34,706 nucleotides of DNA from positions 1 through 34,706 of IMG/VR virus record IMGVR_UViG_3300032278_000054; one strand, written 5' to 3'. Both the position numbers and the translations under genes were made by a program. The number at the start of each line of letters is the position of its first letter. Position 1 is the first letter of the stretch. This stretch comes from a virus. Positions 8,019-17,404 of the stretch are shown here, in pieces. The notes below the pieces were generated by a model. That model was not told where the DNA came from. It searched no databases and saw nothing but the letters and a program-made list of their open reading frames with translations.

Positions 8019-8659
8019 CTCTTCCGAGGTCATCCGGGAAGCAGTACGCCTTTGAGTTCCAGGCCTTCCCAAGCCTGGACCGGGTGGCCTTCGTGCTTGC
8101 CGAGTGGGGGGACGCCCTCAAGGACTGGTCTTCCGCATTCGAGGACATCGCCAAGCTCTTCTGGAAGCACGAGAAACAGCTCTTCGGCACGCAGGGGCGC
8201 GGGCGCTCCGCTAGCCCGTGGCCACAGTGGGCGGCTCTCACCGAGCGATACAAGGTGCACAAAAGCAGGGTCCGCCCTGGCCGTCCGATTCTCGTTTTCG
8301 ACGGGGCACTTCGTCGGGCCGCGACGGGCGGTCAGGGCTCTATCCAGAAGATTGGCAAGACGGCGATGGTCGTGGGCATCAGGCCCAACACCGAGGTCGC
8401 TCGATACGCGATGGCTCACGCCACAGGCGTCCCCTCCCGGAATCTCCCCAAGCGTCCGCCCGTCCGCTTCGATGGAGACCCGCGGCGAAGCGGCACCTTT
8501 GGCAGAGCGGTGCAGCAGATCATGCAATCCCATGTCGTCCTCGCCAGGAAGACGGCCTTCAGCCAGGACCCCGAGGTGACCAAGCGGATCTCCTTCGGAG
8601 ACACTCCAGCCAAAGCTCAACAGCAGATCAACTCGATCATGTCTAGGGGCTGGCGCTGA
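8015..8659 (+). CDS. Tail completion / virion morphogenesis protein (Mu gpG-like)
   Basis: The 214-residue product starts at a GTG overlapping the previous stop. It carries the signature of the phage virion morphogenesis family (Pfam Phage_tail_S): PWPQWAALTERYKVHK, then PILVFDGALRRA, then a beta segment with GIRPNTEVARYAMAHATG. Members act at the head-tail junction and in tail completion. The following gene begins 2 nt after the stop, so the two are probably translated together. Confidence 0.75.
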   Translation: MTLPRSSGKQYAFEFQAFPSLDRVAFVLAEWGDALKDWSSAFEDIAKLFWKHEKQLFGTQGRGRSASPWPQWAALTERYKVHKSRVRPGRPILVFDGALRRAATGGQGSIQKIGKTAMVVGIRPNTEVARYAMAHATGVPSRNLPKRPPVRFDGDPRRSGTFGRAVQQIMQSHVVLARKTAFSQDPEVTKRISFGDTPAKAQQQINSIMSRGWR

Positions 8660-8660
8660 T

Positions 8661-9212
8661 ATGCCCTTCTACGGTGCAGAAGCAGGCGTCGAGGCCGTGC
8701 GGGAGTTCCTGCAAACGGGGGCCGTTGGCTCGAATACCTACAATCAAGAGCTTGCGGTGCTGAGAGCCGACCGAGGCATCACCACCGCAGAGCTTCCAGA
8801 CGTGGCCCAGTTCGAGACCTTCTATCCCCGAGAGTTCCAGTCTCGGCAATACCCTCACCTGTCCATCGTGTACCTGAGCGACACCGCAGAGCAGGAGCGG
8901 AACTCCCGGATGGTCAACCTGGCCATCGAACTACGCCTGACGGTGCTCGATCTGAGCGTCGCAGGCTCCGAGGTTCAGATGGGCGAGGCCATGTGCCGCT
9001 ACAGAGACGCCCTCACTAAGCTCTTTTTTCGGCGCCTCCAGGGCGGACAGGGCTGGACGCTAAACAATGGCGGCACGGGAGACGCTCAAGGGCGTATTAT
9101 CCTGGCCAAAATCGAAGCTAACACCTTGACTTTTGACCCCGAGTTACAGGCCAACACTGCAAACATGCTTCTCAGGACTGCCTTGCTGGTCCGAATTCAG
9201 GAGGATTACTAA
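8661..9212 (+). CDS. Putative tail terminator protein
   Basis: The 183-residue protein lies directly before the tail tube gene, where tail terminators (lambda gpU-like) are normally encoded. The middle (EFQSRQYPHLSIVYLSDT) and the strand-helix pattern NLAIELRLTVLDL, then MGEAMCRYRDALTKLF fit the small alpha-beta fold of terminator proteins, with a beta hairpin and long helix. Sequence similarity alone would not prove this. The gene ends just before the strong AGGAGG of the next gene. Confidence 0.55.
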   Translation: MPFYGAEAGVEAVREFLQTGAVGSNTYNQELAVLRADRGITTAELPDVAQFETFYPREFQSRQYPHLSIVYLSDTAEQERNSRMVNLAIELRLTVLDLSVAGSEVQMGEAMCRYRDALTKLFFRRLQGGQGWTLNNGGTGDAQGRIILAKIEANTLTFDPELQANTANMLLRTALLVRIQEDY

Positions 9213-9214
9213 TC

Positions 9215-10651
9215 ATGACCGGCCCCAAAGTTGACATCGGCAGAGACCTCGTCTGCTTCGCTAGCTCTCAGGCGTCTTTCACAATCACCGACGCGGCTGG
9301 CGAGAGCTATCCAGAGGCCGCAGACGCCAACCGGGTAATCACTGGCTCGGCCGGTGGAGCGATTGCCTACGTTCCTCGCGAGGACAAGTTCGGCACGGCT
9401 ACGGCAGTCCCCGGCGTCCAGCAGAAGCGGACAGCAGAGGGCTCCATCGAGGGCTATGTCCTGCCGTCTGGGACTCGTACGCTTGAGCCAGACATGCACG
9501 ATCTTCTGATCACCTCCGGGTGGACGCCCGTCGACCGGTCAGGCACGACGACCGACGTGGCCGGTGGAGCTTCGACAGCCCAGCGAGTCAACCTCACCGC
9601 CTCGGCTGGCTTTGCTATCGGTGACGCGGTGATCGTCGAAGACACCGTTGCCGGCGCTGGCCTCTACGAAATGCGGCGGATCCGAGGCGTGGACGTGGTG
9701 GGCACGAGCATCGACGTCGAGCCCCCCCTGAGCTTCGCTCCTGCCGCAGCCGCTAACGTCCGAGGAGCCATTGCCTACAAGCCCAACGACACGCGCGACA
9801 CGGCAGAGGACGCCCTCTGCCTCTGGCTTATGAACAACAACAGCGCGGACCGCTTGGGCGGTTGGACTCCAAGCAGCCTTGCCGTTACGGCCGGCGGTGA
9901 GGATGCCGCTCGCTTCGTGCTCTCGGGAACTGCTCGGAGGCATGATCGACTCTTTCAGACCAGCCTTGACGGGGCGATCCTGATCGGTGCCCTCACGATG
10001 GTGGTGGACGATGGGCTGGCATCGGCTGGCGATCTCCTCAACACCTACTGGCAGATCGAAGACGAGGTAGTCAAGGTAACCGGAATAAGCGGGACGACGT
10101 GGACCATTACCCGAAACCAGCTCGGCACCGCCGCGGCTGGTCACGGCGACGGGGAGGCCGTGTATCCCTACCGGCCCGCCGGGACTTACGCCGGTTCCCC
10201 GGTGCCGAGCACCTCGGGCCAGGCAATGTTCGCGACCTACGCCAGCGCGACCGGCGTGGCCCTTCAGGTCAATCAGGCCTCGCTTGACTGCGGGATGGGC
10301 GTGACGGCGAGGGAGGATGTCCACGGGGACGCGTACAAGATGGCCGGATATGTCCTGGCGCAGCGGGAGATCCGAGCCACCCTCTCGGGCTGGACGCTCA
10401 AGGCAGAGAACATGAAAGCCGCGATGAAGGCTTGGCAGACCACCGACATTGCCGGGGCCAGTTCGCAGCAGATCAGCGTCGCCGTCGTCTCTGGTCGGAG
10501 CGAGGGCAACATGTTCGGCTGGGTCGCCCCTCGCGTCCGAGCCGAGGACCTGAGCCTCGACCGCGGGTCTGACGAGGTGACCTTGGACCTCACCGGACTG
10601 TGTGAAGGAACGAGCGCGGGAGCGGATGAGCTGATCTTGATGTTCGGTTAG
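9215..10651 (+). CDS. Major tail (tube) protein
   Basis: The 478-residue product follows the terminator and precedes the chaperone pair and tape measure, the canonical tube-gene slot. It is a Gly/Thr/Ala-rich beta protein throughout, with a C-terminal part ending in an immunoglobulin-like pattern (DEVTLDLTGLCEG). It is longer than lambda gpV (about 246 residues). The extra length probably reflects an inserted domain in the middle (DDGLASAGDLLNTYWQIE to about residue 320). AGGAGG lies 10-11 nt before the ATG. The tube call is by context. Confidence 0.72.
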   Translation: MTGPKVDIGRDLVCFASSQASFTITDAAGESYPEAADANRVITGSAGGAIAYVPREDKFGTATAVPGVQQKRTAEGSIEGYVLPSGTRTLEPDMHDLLITSGWTPVDRSGTTTDVAGGASTAQRVNLTASAGFAIGDAVIVEDTVAGAGLYEMRRIRGVDVVGTSIDVEPPLSFAPAAAANVRGAIAYKPNDTRDTAEDALCLWLMNNNSADRLGGWTPSSLAVTAGGEDAARFVLSGTARRHDRLFQTSLDGAILIGALTMVVDDGLASAGDLLNTYWQIEDEVVKVTGISGTTWTITRNQLGTAAAGHGDGEAVYPYRPAGTYAGSPVPSTSGQAMFATYASATGVALQVNQASLDCGMGVTAREDVHGDAYKMAGYVLAQREIRATLSGWTLKAENMKAAMKAWQTTDIAGASSQQISVAVVSGRSEGNMFGWVAPRVRAEDLSLDRGSDEVTLDLTGLCEGTSAGADELILMFG

Positions 10652-10683
10652 AGGCAACAATTAACCAAAGGGAGTGCCCCCCG

Positions 10684-11094
10684 ATGGACTTGAATACTTG
10701 GAAGAGACGCAAACTCACCCCCACCTGGGGAGGGAACGACAAGGAGCCGGAACCATGCCGCATCGTCTACCACCCTCCGAGCGTCGGCTGGATGGCTCGG
10801 TGGCGAGAGGTGGCGGTGAGGTCTCCGATTCTCGGAGCCGGAGACCTGACAGACCGACTCCAAGAGGAGGGCTTCCAAGAGAAGCTCTCCGAGTGGACCG
10901 AGGGCTTCCAGACATTCCGCGGCGAGCTGATCCGGGGGCTCGTGGTGGGCGTCGAGAACCTCACGATGGACGGCAAGGACGTCTCGCTCGACGAGGCCAT
11001 AGACTTCGTGATGGAGAACGAGGGCCTTCGAGAGGAGGTCTTCGCGGCAATCATCGCAGCCGGAGCGCTCGGGGAAGCCTCGGGAAAAGACTGA
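10684..11094 (+). CDS. Tail assembly chaperone, short form (lambda gpG analogue)
   Basis: The 136-residue protein precedes the tape measure. It is alpha-helical (LTDRLQEEGFQEKLSEWTEG, SLDEAIDFVMENEGLREEVF), as for the short chaperone that coats the tape measure during tail assembly. The last codons before the stop are GGA AAA GAC TGA, preceded by a G, so a GGGAAAA slippery site sits four codons from the end. Ribosomes that do not slip make this form. The ATG has a GGGAG site about 8 nt upstream. Confidence 0.8.
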   Translation: MDLNTWKRRKLTPTWGGNDKEPEPCRIVYHPPSVGWMARWREVAVRSPILGAGDLTDRLQEEGFQEKLSEWTEGFQTFRGELIRGLVVGVENLTMDGKDVSLDEAIDFVMENEGLREEVFAAIIAAGALGEASGKD

Positions 11095-11528
11095 GGGCGG
11101 CTCTGCACTATGCCTCGCGAGCTACGCCGACGCCCGAGCAGCTCGCGCACTGGGGCGACAACTGGAACGGCTGCAAGTTGTGGGGCTCGTGCCGGGGTGA
11201 GGACTGCTCTGGCAAGGGTCGCCCATGGAGATCTCCGGTTCTAATGCCCACAGGCTCCTCTAAGCCGCCCGGAGTCCGAGCCGAGGACCGGAGGGTGGAC
11301 AAGTGCCCTCGGATGGCTGTGACGCCGGCTGAGTGGTCCCTGGTTCACCTCTGGTCTGCGTGGCGACAGGTGGGCGGAATGCCTGGGCCGGGTTCGCTGA
11401 TTGAGCAGGAGGCTTTGCTGGTCGAGGCCTTCTCCGTGCTCGATGCGGAGCAGGAGTTGATCGGCCTCCATCACGCCGAGGCAGCAGAGCGTCGGGCAAA
11501 GGCGTCGAGAGGGGCTAGCCGTGGCTGA
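10684..11528 (+). CDS. Tail assembly chaperone, frameshifted long form (lambda gpGT analogue)
   Basis: The zero frame is read to AAA at 11086-11088 (135 codons); after a -1 shift, translation continues as AGA CTG AGG GCG and runs 146 more residues to TGA 11526-11528. The T-like part contains THPTPEQ-type helix sequence (TPTPEQLAHWGDNWNG), a cysteine-rich stretch (CKLWGSCRGEDC) and a helical end (EQELIGLHHAEAAERRAK). It overlaps the tape-measure start by 8 nt. In lambda the rare long form bridges tape measure and tube protein. The frame geometry and absence of an independent start are seen; the expression level is unknown. Confidence 0.8.
11082..11088 (+). promoter_or_regulatory. Programmed -1 ribosomal frameshift site GGGAAAA
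   Basis: The heptamer is read G GGA AAA in the zero frame and fits the canonical X XXY YYZ rule; lambda G/GT uses GGGAAAG. Slipping back one base opens a frame that runs to 11528. The continuation has no start codon of its own near the junction, so it depends on the slip. Confidence 0.85.
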
Positions 11529-13461
11529 CGGAATCAATCTAGCGGTCAAGGCGACAGGCGCCGACAAGGCTGCGCGAGATCTCAAGAAGGTCGGGCGCTC
11601 TGCGAAGGGGGCGGGCAAGGGCTTCAAGACGGCAGGAGCAGACGCCGCGAAGATGGGCGCAGCCCTCAAGGGTCCGCTTGCCGCTGGCCTGGTGGTCTTT
11701 ACTGGTGGGGCGCTGGCGGCTACAGCCGCGCTCGCTGGGCTCAAGCGGATCGCAGAGAGCGTGATAGCTGAGACCTTCGAGTTGGCTGAGAGCCTGGACA
11801 CGGTGACCAAGAAGGCCCAGAGCATCGGGGCCACGAACCGAGATCTTCAGCTCGTCACCAACGCTTTCAGCCTCTTTGGCGTAGAGGCAGAGCAGACGCA
11901 GAAGTCGATGCAGCGGCTCAACCAGTCGATGGGCGAGGCGATGTTGCCCGATGCTCCCAAGACTCTGCTGGACGCTTTCGAGCGGCTCGGAGTTGGGGCT
12001 GCCGAGCTATCGGAGATGCCGCTTGCGGACCGACTGGTTGCTATCTCGACAGCCTTCGAGAGCTATTCGGGACAGGCGACCCGGGGAGCCGACGCCAACA
12101 AGCTCTTTGGACGCTCTGCGAAGGACGCTCTGGTCGCCTTTGGCCAGGGTGCCCAGGCAATGCGAGGCGCCATCGCTGACGTCGAGCGCTATGGCATCGC
12201 CTCAGACCAGGCATTCAAGTCGGCAGAAGACCTACTAGACGCGCAGCTTCGGCTCAATCTCGCGCTAACCAACCTGAAGACCGAGGCGTTGACCCCGCTC
12301 ATGAAGGTCATGACGGGATTTACTCAGGCCCTTGCCGATACGGTGGCGGCTCTGCCTGTGGACGTCATAGAGGGCTTCGCGGAGGAGATCGCCGGGTTCG
12401 CAGAGGTGGCAATCGCACACCTTGTCGGCCTCGGCATGATGCTCGACAACGTCACCGAGATCGCCAAGCCCTTCATTTCGACGTTCCAGATGATCTTCGC
12501 AATGAAGCGGTGGGACATCGAGGGCACCAAGAAATACTTCGCTGAGGCGATCGAGGGATTCCACGGCCTGAACGACGAGCTACAGGCGAACCAAGACCAG
12601 TGGACCGAGCTGGGCGCGAGTGTCCAGATCGCCATCGCCCAGGCGAAGCTGTCTGCCCTCGCAGGCGCACCGGGAGCCAACGGAGCGCCGGGAGCCCCAG
12701 GAGACGGCAAGGGCAACGGCAAGGACGACGACGGCACGGCAGACCGAGTTAAGAAGCAGCTCGATGAATATCGCGAATACTACGCCGAGCTTCAGGTCCT
12801 CCAGCAGGAAGCCTACCTCGCAGAGCAAGAGCGGATGCGGATGCTGGACGAGCAGCGCCGGCAGTACCTCGCCAGCAGTCTCGACGCCACCCGAGCGGGC
12901 ATCACCGCAGTCGGTGACCTGGCGGGCAGCGTGTCCACGATGGTCACCGCACTGTACGGACAGAACAGCGCGGAGGCAAAAAAGGCAGCCAAGGCGGCGT
13001 TTTTAATACAAAAAATGGCAGCGATTGCGGAGGCTACGGTCAACCTCGGAGTCGCGATCTCTGAAGCCGCAGCATCTGCTCCCCCGCCCGCGAACATCCC
13101 CGCCATTATCGCAGCGTCAGTCATCGGAGGGGCGGCGATTGCGTCTATCGTTGCCACCACTATCGCGGGCGTCGCGGACGCTGGGCTCCCCCCGGGGGCG
13201 CTGCGTCAGGCGGGGCTGAACAATCACACCGTGCTCGCTGTCCGGAGGGACGAAATGGTTCTGGACCCGAAGGGGACCCAGGCGATTACCGAAATGCTCC
13301 AGGCCCGCCAGTACGGCGGAAGCTCTCAGCCGGTGGTAGTCAACACCCGGCTTGAGCTGGACGGGCGTGTGCTCGGTGAGACGGTGGACGATCACCTCGT
13401 GCGTTCGTCCGAGCGTGGGCTGAACTATCAAAGCCGCATTCGTTACGGGAAAGCATCATGA
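11521..13461 (+). CDS. Tape measure protein
   Basis: The 646-residue protein sets tail length. It starts with a basic, Ala/Gly-rich helical region (KAARDLKKVGRSAKGAGKGF) and has hydrophobic segments near residues 50-75 (LAAGLVVFTGGALAATAALA) and 525-555 (IPAIIAASVIGGAAIASIVA), a standard pattern. A Gly-X-Y collagen-like run (GAPGANGAPGAPGDGKGNGK, about residues 382-401) sits between helical parts and a coiled coil (EYYAELQVLQQEAYLAEQER) follows. At about 0.15 nm per residue the length predicts a tail near 95-100 nm. The start GTG overlaps the chaperone long form and the stop overlaps the next ATG. Confidence 0.9.
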   Translation: MADGINLAVKATGADKAARDLKKVGRSAKGAGKGFKTAGADAAKMGAALKGPLAAGLVVFTGGALAATAALAGLKRIAESVIAETFELAESLDTVTKKAQSIGATNRDLQLVTNAFSLFGVEAEQTQKSMQRLNQSMGEAMLPDAPKTLLDAFERLGVGAAELSEMPLADRLVAISTAFESYSGQATRGADANKLFGRSAKDALVAFGQGAQAMRGAIADVERYGIASDQAFKSAEDLLDAQLRLNLALTNLKTEALTPLMKVMTGFTQALADTVAALPVDVIEGFAEEIAGFAEVAIAHLVGLGMMLDNVTEIAKPFISTFQMIFAMKRWDIEGTKKYFAEAIEGFHGLNDELQANQDQWTELGASVQIAIAQAKLSALAGAPGANGAPGAPGDGKGNGKDDDGTADRVKKQLDEYREYYAELQVLQQEAYLAEQERMRMLDEQRRQYLASSLDATRAGITAVGDLAGSVSTMVTALYGQNSAEAKKAAKAAFLIQKMAAIAEATVNLGVAISEAAASAPPPANIPAIIAASVIGGAAIASIVATTIAGVADAGLPPGALRQAGLNNHTVLAVRRDEMVLDPKGTQAITEMLQARQYGGSSQPVVVNTRLELDGRVLGETVDDHLVRSSERGLNYQSRIRYGKAS

Positions 13462-14657
13462 GCCTTACCGCCTTTTTCTCCAATGATCTCCTGAGCGCTT
13501 CTTACATCGCAGACTCCACTCCGGCCGGGGCGGCGACGCCAGTATCCAACGCATGTGATCCCCGGCCGCGAAAGGTCTTCCAGGGCAACGCGGGCGGATG
13601 CTTCGAGGTGAGCACCGGGAGACAGTGGATCGACCTAAGCGAGACAGCACCGCCCGTGACCGTCGCCGTGGCCATTCCCGTCGGCATATACACAGGACCG
13701 GGCCTTGCGGGAGCAATCAAGAACGCCATCAACGCAACGGCGGGGCTCGCGAGCACCTATCACGTTGAGTGGGTGGGTGGCCGCTTCAGGTTCACCGCTT
13801 ACAACAGTTTCTCCCTGCTATGGGCCTCCGGGGTACATGGCTCGGCGGGGACGGACGACAACATCGGCAACCTGCTCGGCTTCCGCGATTTGGATGTTGG
13901 GCCGGGCAACGCCCTTGCGGGGCAAGACTACCGTTACGCCACTCACACCTTTATCCGTTGGCGGACCGCGAAGCCCACCACCGCGAACCTCGCCGCTTGC
14001 CATCTTTACGGGGACGGGGGCACCAGCTTTGCAAACGCCAACATCTACATCAACTCAAGCAACCTCGGTAACAGGCGGGAGGTCTGGGCTGCGAGCGCAA
14101 GCACGGCGCTTTCTTTCTCGACCAGGCCGGACGAGTCCGAGAATGTGATCCAGATTGCTTGGCCCAGCGCGGGAGTCTCATTGACTCATGTCTTCTTTTC
14201 TTGGGAGCATATCGACGAGAGCGAGGCGCATCAGGTCGGCCTGGTGTCGCTGCTTAGAAAGACCGGATCGACAACCCAGGCCGAGGGGTCTAGTGCCTCT
14301 CGGACCGTGACCCAGTTGCAGGGCCACGGGATTCTCGACGACTCCGCGGGGCTCAGTGTCGACAACTATTACCCGGCACGGGCGCTCAAGCGTTGGGCCA
14401 CTCCCCTCTCGTTCGACGCTTGGGAGCTTGCCGACTACCGGGCGGTGATTCACAAGCTTGTTCGCAATGGCAGGCAGAGGCCTTTTGTTTGGGCGCTCAA
14501 CTGGACGGACATTTACGCCGGCACCCGGGACCCGGACGACGAGGCAAACAACGGCTCGCTGTTTTGGGGGGCCCTTCAAGATTACTCGCTCGACGACCGT
14601 GGGGGGGCCACGTCCGCTTACCTGTCAGGGACAATCACGATCGAGCAGGTGAGGTAA
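13458..14657 (+). CDS. Distal tail-like protein
   Basis: The 399-residue product starts in the stop codon of the tape measure gene (ATGA). A gene of this size directly after the tape measure normally encodes a distal tail (Dit-like) or minor tail protein at the baseplate. The sequence is beta-rich with many aromatic residues (HTFIRWRTAKPTTANLAACH; RKTGSTTQAEG; LSGTITIEQVR). The N-terminal phrase FFSNDLLSASYIADSTPAG resembles openings of phage tail proteins that wrap a beta-sandwich. No exact family could be fixed. Confidence 0.55.
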   Translation: MSLTAFFSNDLLSASYIADSTPAGAATPVSNACDPRPRKVFQGNAGGCFEVSTGRQWIDLSETAPPVTVAVAIPVGIYTGPGLAGAIKNAINATAGLASTYHVEWVGGRFRFTAYNSFSLLWASGVHGSAGTDDNIGNLLGFRDLDVGPGNALAGQDYRYATHTFIRWRTAKPTTANLAACHLYGDGGTSFANANIYINSSNLGNRREVWAASASTALSFSTRPDESENVIQIAWPSAGVSLTHVFFSWEHIDESEAHQVGLVSLLRKTGSTTQAEGSSASRTVTQLQGHGILDDSAGLSVDNYYPARALKRWATPLSFDAWELADYRAVIHKLVRNGRQRPFVWALNWTDIYAGTRDPDDEANNGSLFWGALQDYSLDDRGGATSAYLSGTITIEQVR

Positions 14658-14660
14658 TCG

Positions 14661-16742
14661 TTGGCCATCGACTTTACAAAGCCAGACCTGGCACTTGCCT
14701 ATCTGGTCGAGGGGGAGTTTCACGTCCCCGGCCGCTTCGATGATGTCGTTCAGCGGGTCTTCTGGTGCGGTCCGACGGCCAGGACGGGCTCGGGACTCAC
14801 CACGCCTGATCCGGCAGCGCTGGGCCCCCGGGCAACGGATCGCGGATTCATCAATTGGGTTGGGAGGCTGTCGCGCTGTTCTCTGGACGCCACGCTTGGC
14901 AACCTGAAGGAGCACGTCCAGGCGATGTCGGATGTTTCTTTCACTGTCGCCTTCGGGGCTGTCGGGGTTGGCGGGAAGGCGCATCCTCGGGGGCTTAGCG
15001 TCTCGACGTTGGAGGGTCGTTGGGCGAACAAGTCGATGGCCATGTGGCTCTACGATATGGACAGCGGCGACTTTCAGCAGGTGGCCGTCGGTCGATGGGA
15101 CAGAGATCCCACAAACATCAAGCCCGGCTCTTTCCGGGTCTCGGCAGCGCTGGAGCTAATCCCGCCTGGCGCGCTGTGGCCGATGACAAAGATCCCCACA
15201 GCGGTTCCCGAAAACTGGAGCAGAGATCCATCGGTGTTACCTAACACCACCCCCGGAAGCTACTGGTTCCCAAACACCTACGGCCAAGGAAGATATGCAA
15301 TTTCTGATCAGCACGCAGGCGTCCATGTCGGGCACGTCTTCGGCATTCACGGCTACCCCGATCCGACGGACAGCAGCCCGGGCAGTGGTGAGGGGATCTG
15401 GCGGGAGATCGTGCCGTATGGCCAGGCGGACCAGGGCCCCTTCGCGCAGATATTCGCCCACGTCTCCCCGAGCGCGACCTGCTGGGTGCAGGAGGTCTAC
15501 TTCATCGACAACGGGGGAGAGGTCGTCAACGTCGCAAACGACGTGAGCGGCGGACTGATTGCAGTATTCGAAAACACCGACCCCAATCGAGGGCCAATCG
15601 GAACAAATGTCCGGTTCACCGCGACGAACTGCGACCCGTCGTCTACAGCGACCGGCTCCTATGCCATCGGCGTGGGGGGCAAGGTTTACGCCAGATTGGC
15701 CGGCAGGAACTTTGCGCTTAGACCGCCAGGGTGGGACCAGAACAACAATCCGTGGCTTGGCTTTGTTGGGATCGGCTCCCCACAGCCGGACCTGATAGGG
15801 CCCCCAAGGGCTGAGGCGGGCGAAATCTTTGAGGACGCCTTCGAGAGCCCGGAGCTTCTCGGCATACCCGACGCCCTCGGCACCAATGCCATCGCAGACT
15901 TCCAGGCGCAATACCCGAGCGCCATCCGCTCCTTCAAGCAAATGTGCTGCGCTGTGCCGCTGGAGGTTGGTAAAGATCCTATTGACTTTGCGGAGGTGAT
16001 TGGAGACCTGGCAAGAACAGTCCCGTGCGATCTGGTCGCCAGGTTCGATCCCGCGGTGGAGGAAATGCGCCTGTATCCCATCTGGAGAGGGCCTCGGCCG
16101 GGACAGGCCGCTGACCATACTTTCACCGAGGCAGACCTGGCGAACTCCAGCACGATCTCGTTGACTTTGCTCGACGACCCCGACGGCACTTACAACAACT
16201 CGTTTACTCACGAGCCGCCACCGCACTTCCTGCGGGGGACGCGCACCGTCAACGCCACAGACGAGCGGCAAGCCGCAGTGATCGACGTCGAAGACGTCCC
16301 CATCCAGTCTCAGACGGTGGACAGCGTAGAAGAGCAGGGGTTCGCTCACTTCGGCGGTGTGCGGGCAGAGACAGAGAAATCCTCGTACTGGATCAGGTGG
16401 AAGCCCGCGCACTCTATCGACGAGCCTGGAGAGCACGAGGGCGCCAAGCTCGCAGCCTTCTATGTCGCAGAGGAGCGCCAACAGAAGCAGAGGGTGATCA
16501 CTGCTCGCCACGGGTTCCAGAGCTTCCGGGTTCAGATGGGCGAGGTGATCCAGTATCAGATCCCCGGCGTCTGGGACGCTCTGGGGATGGTGCGAGCGAT
16601 GCGCTACAACCTAGACGCTCAGACTGTAGAGATCCGCAGCTATCACGTCGACGTGCTCGGGCGCACTAGGCGAAGCCCAGAGACCGCAGTGGTTGGCGTG
16701 AGCGACGAAGAGAGAGATCGCAGGGATGGCGGCACCAGATAG
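14661..16742 (+). CDS. Tail hub / tip protein
   Basis: The start is a TTG with GTGAGGT just upstream and a 3-nt gap from the preceding gene. The 693-residue protein is the largest tail-tip candidate. The N-terminal part (LALAYLVEGEFHVPGRFDD) and the C-terminal part (GFQSFRVQMGEVIQYQIPGV, then YNLDAQTVEIRSYHVDVLGR) look like baseplate hub proteins in which beta-barrels frame a binding module. The middle, around residues 190-370, is rich in Gly, Pro and aromatics and may bind receptors or cell wall. The function is by position and general architecture. Confidence 0.55.
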   Translation: MAIDFTKPDLALAYLVEGEFHVPGRFDDVVQRVFWCGPTARTGSGLTTPDPAALGPRATDRGFINWVGRLSRCSLDATLGNLKEHVQAMSDVSFTVAFGAVGVGGKAHPRGLSVSTLEGRWANKSMAMWLYDMDSGDFQQVAVGRWDRDPTNIKPGSFRVSAALELIPPGALWPMTKIPTAVPENWSRDPSVLPNTTPGSYWFPNTYGQGRYAISDQHAGVHVGHVFGIHGYPDPTDSSPGSGEGIWREIVPYGQADQGPFAQIFAHVSPSATCWVQEVYFIDNGGEVVNVANDVSGGLIAVFENTDPNRGPIGTNVRFTATNCDPSSTATGSYAIGVGGKVYARLAGRNFALRPPGWDQNNNPWLGFVGIGSPQPDLIGPPRAEAGEIFEDAFESPELLGIPDALGTNAIADFQAQYPSAIRSFKQMCCAVPLEVGKDPIDFAEVIGDLARTVPCDLVARFDPAVEEMRLYPIWRGPRPGQAADHTFTEADLANSSTISLTLLDDPDGTYNNSFTHEPPPHFLRGTRTVNATDERQAAVIDVEDVPIQSQTVDSVEEQGFAHFGGVRAETEKSSYWIRWKPAHSIDEPGEHEGAKLAAFYVAEERQQKQRVITARHGFQSFRVQMGEVIQYQIPGVWDALGMVRAMRYNLDAQTVEIRSYHVDVLGRTRRSPETAVVGVSDEERDRRDGGTR

Positions 16743-16775
16743 GCCCTCGCCGCCTGGTGAGGCCAACGGATAAAC

Positions 16776-16806
16776 TTGACAATTGACAGCCGGTCCGACT
16801 TACAGT
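16776..16806 (+). promoter_or_regulatory. Candidate promoter for the tail-fibre/lysis genes
   Basis: The 86-nt gap after the hub gene holds two overlapping TTGACA boxes (16776-16781 and 16783-16788) and TACAGT at 16801-16806, four of six matches to a -10 but with a 19-nt spacer from the first box. A GGGAGAG ribosome site follows before the ATG at 16829. The gap size and perfect -35 support a promoter; the -10 is weak. Confidence 0.45.
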
Positions 16807-16828
16807 CAACTGGCGAAGGGAGAGCAGC

Positions 16829-17404
16829 ATGCCGTCCGGGATATCGTACATTGGAAGCATGTCAGTGGTTGAGGCCTCTGGCGAGATCACCTCACAGGCC
16901 ATCGGGGACAAGGCCCTTCTCTCTGCTTGCGCGGATAATGCCACCCTTGAGGTCGACGCCGGCACCGGCAAGCTGCAGATCAAGGATGCAGGCTCCAGCC
17001 TCTCGAATGGTCTACAGCGGAATCAGGCCAGCAAGTATGCTGGCCGATGGATTCAGGGCGCCTTGACTGCGAGCGACGCAGTGGCTGGGGTCTTCCAAAT
17101 TCAGAACACGTACGGGACGACCCTGGTGGTGACAGACGTCATCCTGCTTGTCACCACGGGCTCAACCGTGGCATGTACTGTCGACGTTGGCAAAGGGCCC
17201 TCGGCGGTGACGAGTTACGACAACTTCATCACTGCGGCCTCGGTCGCCTCTGCTGACGCTCTGAGCAACCTCACCGACCCAGGGGCCAGCGGTGGCATCG
17301 GAGCATGGCCCGCCAACGATTACATCAATGCGTCGAGGTTGGCCGGGCCAACTGCCGGCCTCGTCGGCTTCTATGCCGTCCACGTTCTTGACATCACTTC
17401 CTAG
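16829..17404 (+). CDS. Putative tail-associated or decoration protein
   Basis: The 191-residue protein begins after the candidate promoter with AAGGGAGAG upstream. It is beta-rich, Ser/Thr/Ala-rich and hydrophobic in the middle (TTLVVTDVILLVTTGSTVAC). It shares a style of repeated beta strands with the next gene's product. The gene order (hub, then several beta proteins, then lysis) is typical of fibre, appendage or decoration genes. No domain was recognised with certainty. Confidence 0.5.
   Translation: MPSGISYIGSMSVVEASGEITSQAIGDKALLSACADNATLEVDAGTGKLQIKDAGSSLSNGLQRNQASKYAGRWIQGALTASDAVAGVFQIQNTYGTTLVVTDVILLVTTGSTVACTVDVGKGPSAVTSYDNFITAASVASADALSNLTDPGASGGIGAWPANDYINASRLAGPTAGLVGFYAVHVLDITS

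Noticed and set aside
10674-11528. Independent gene in the frame that starts at 10674
   Set aside because: Its first 400 bases are a shadow of the chaperone gene. Only the part after the slippery site looks coding, so it is treated as the frameshifted extension.
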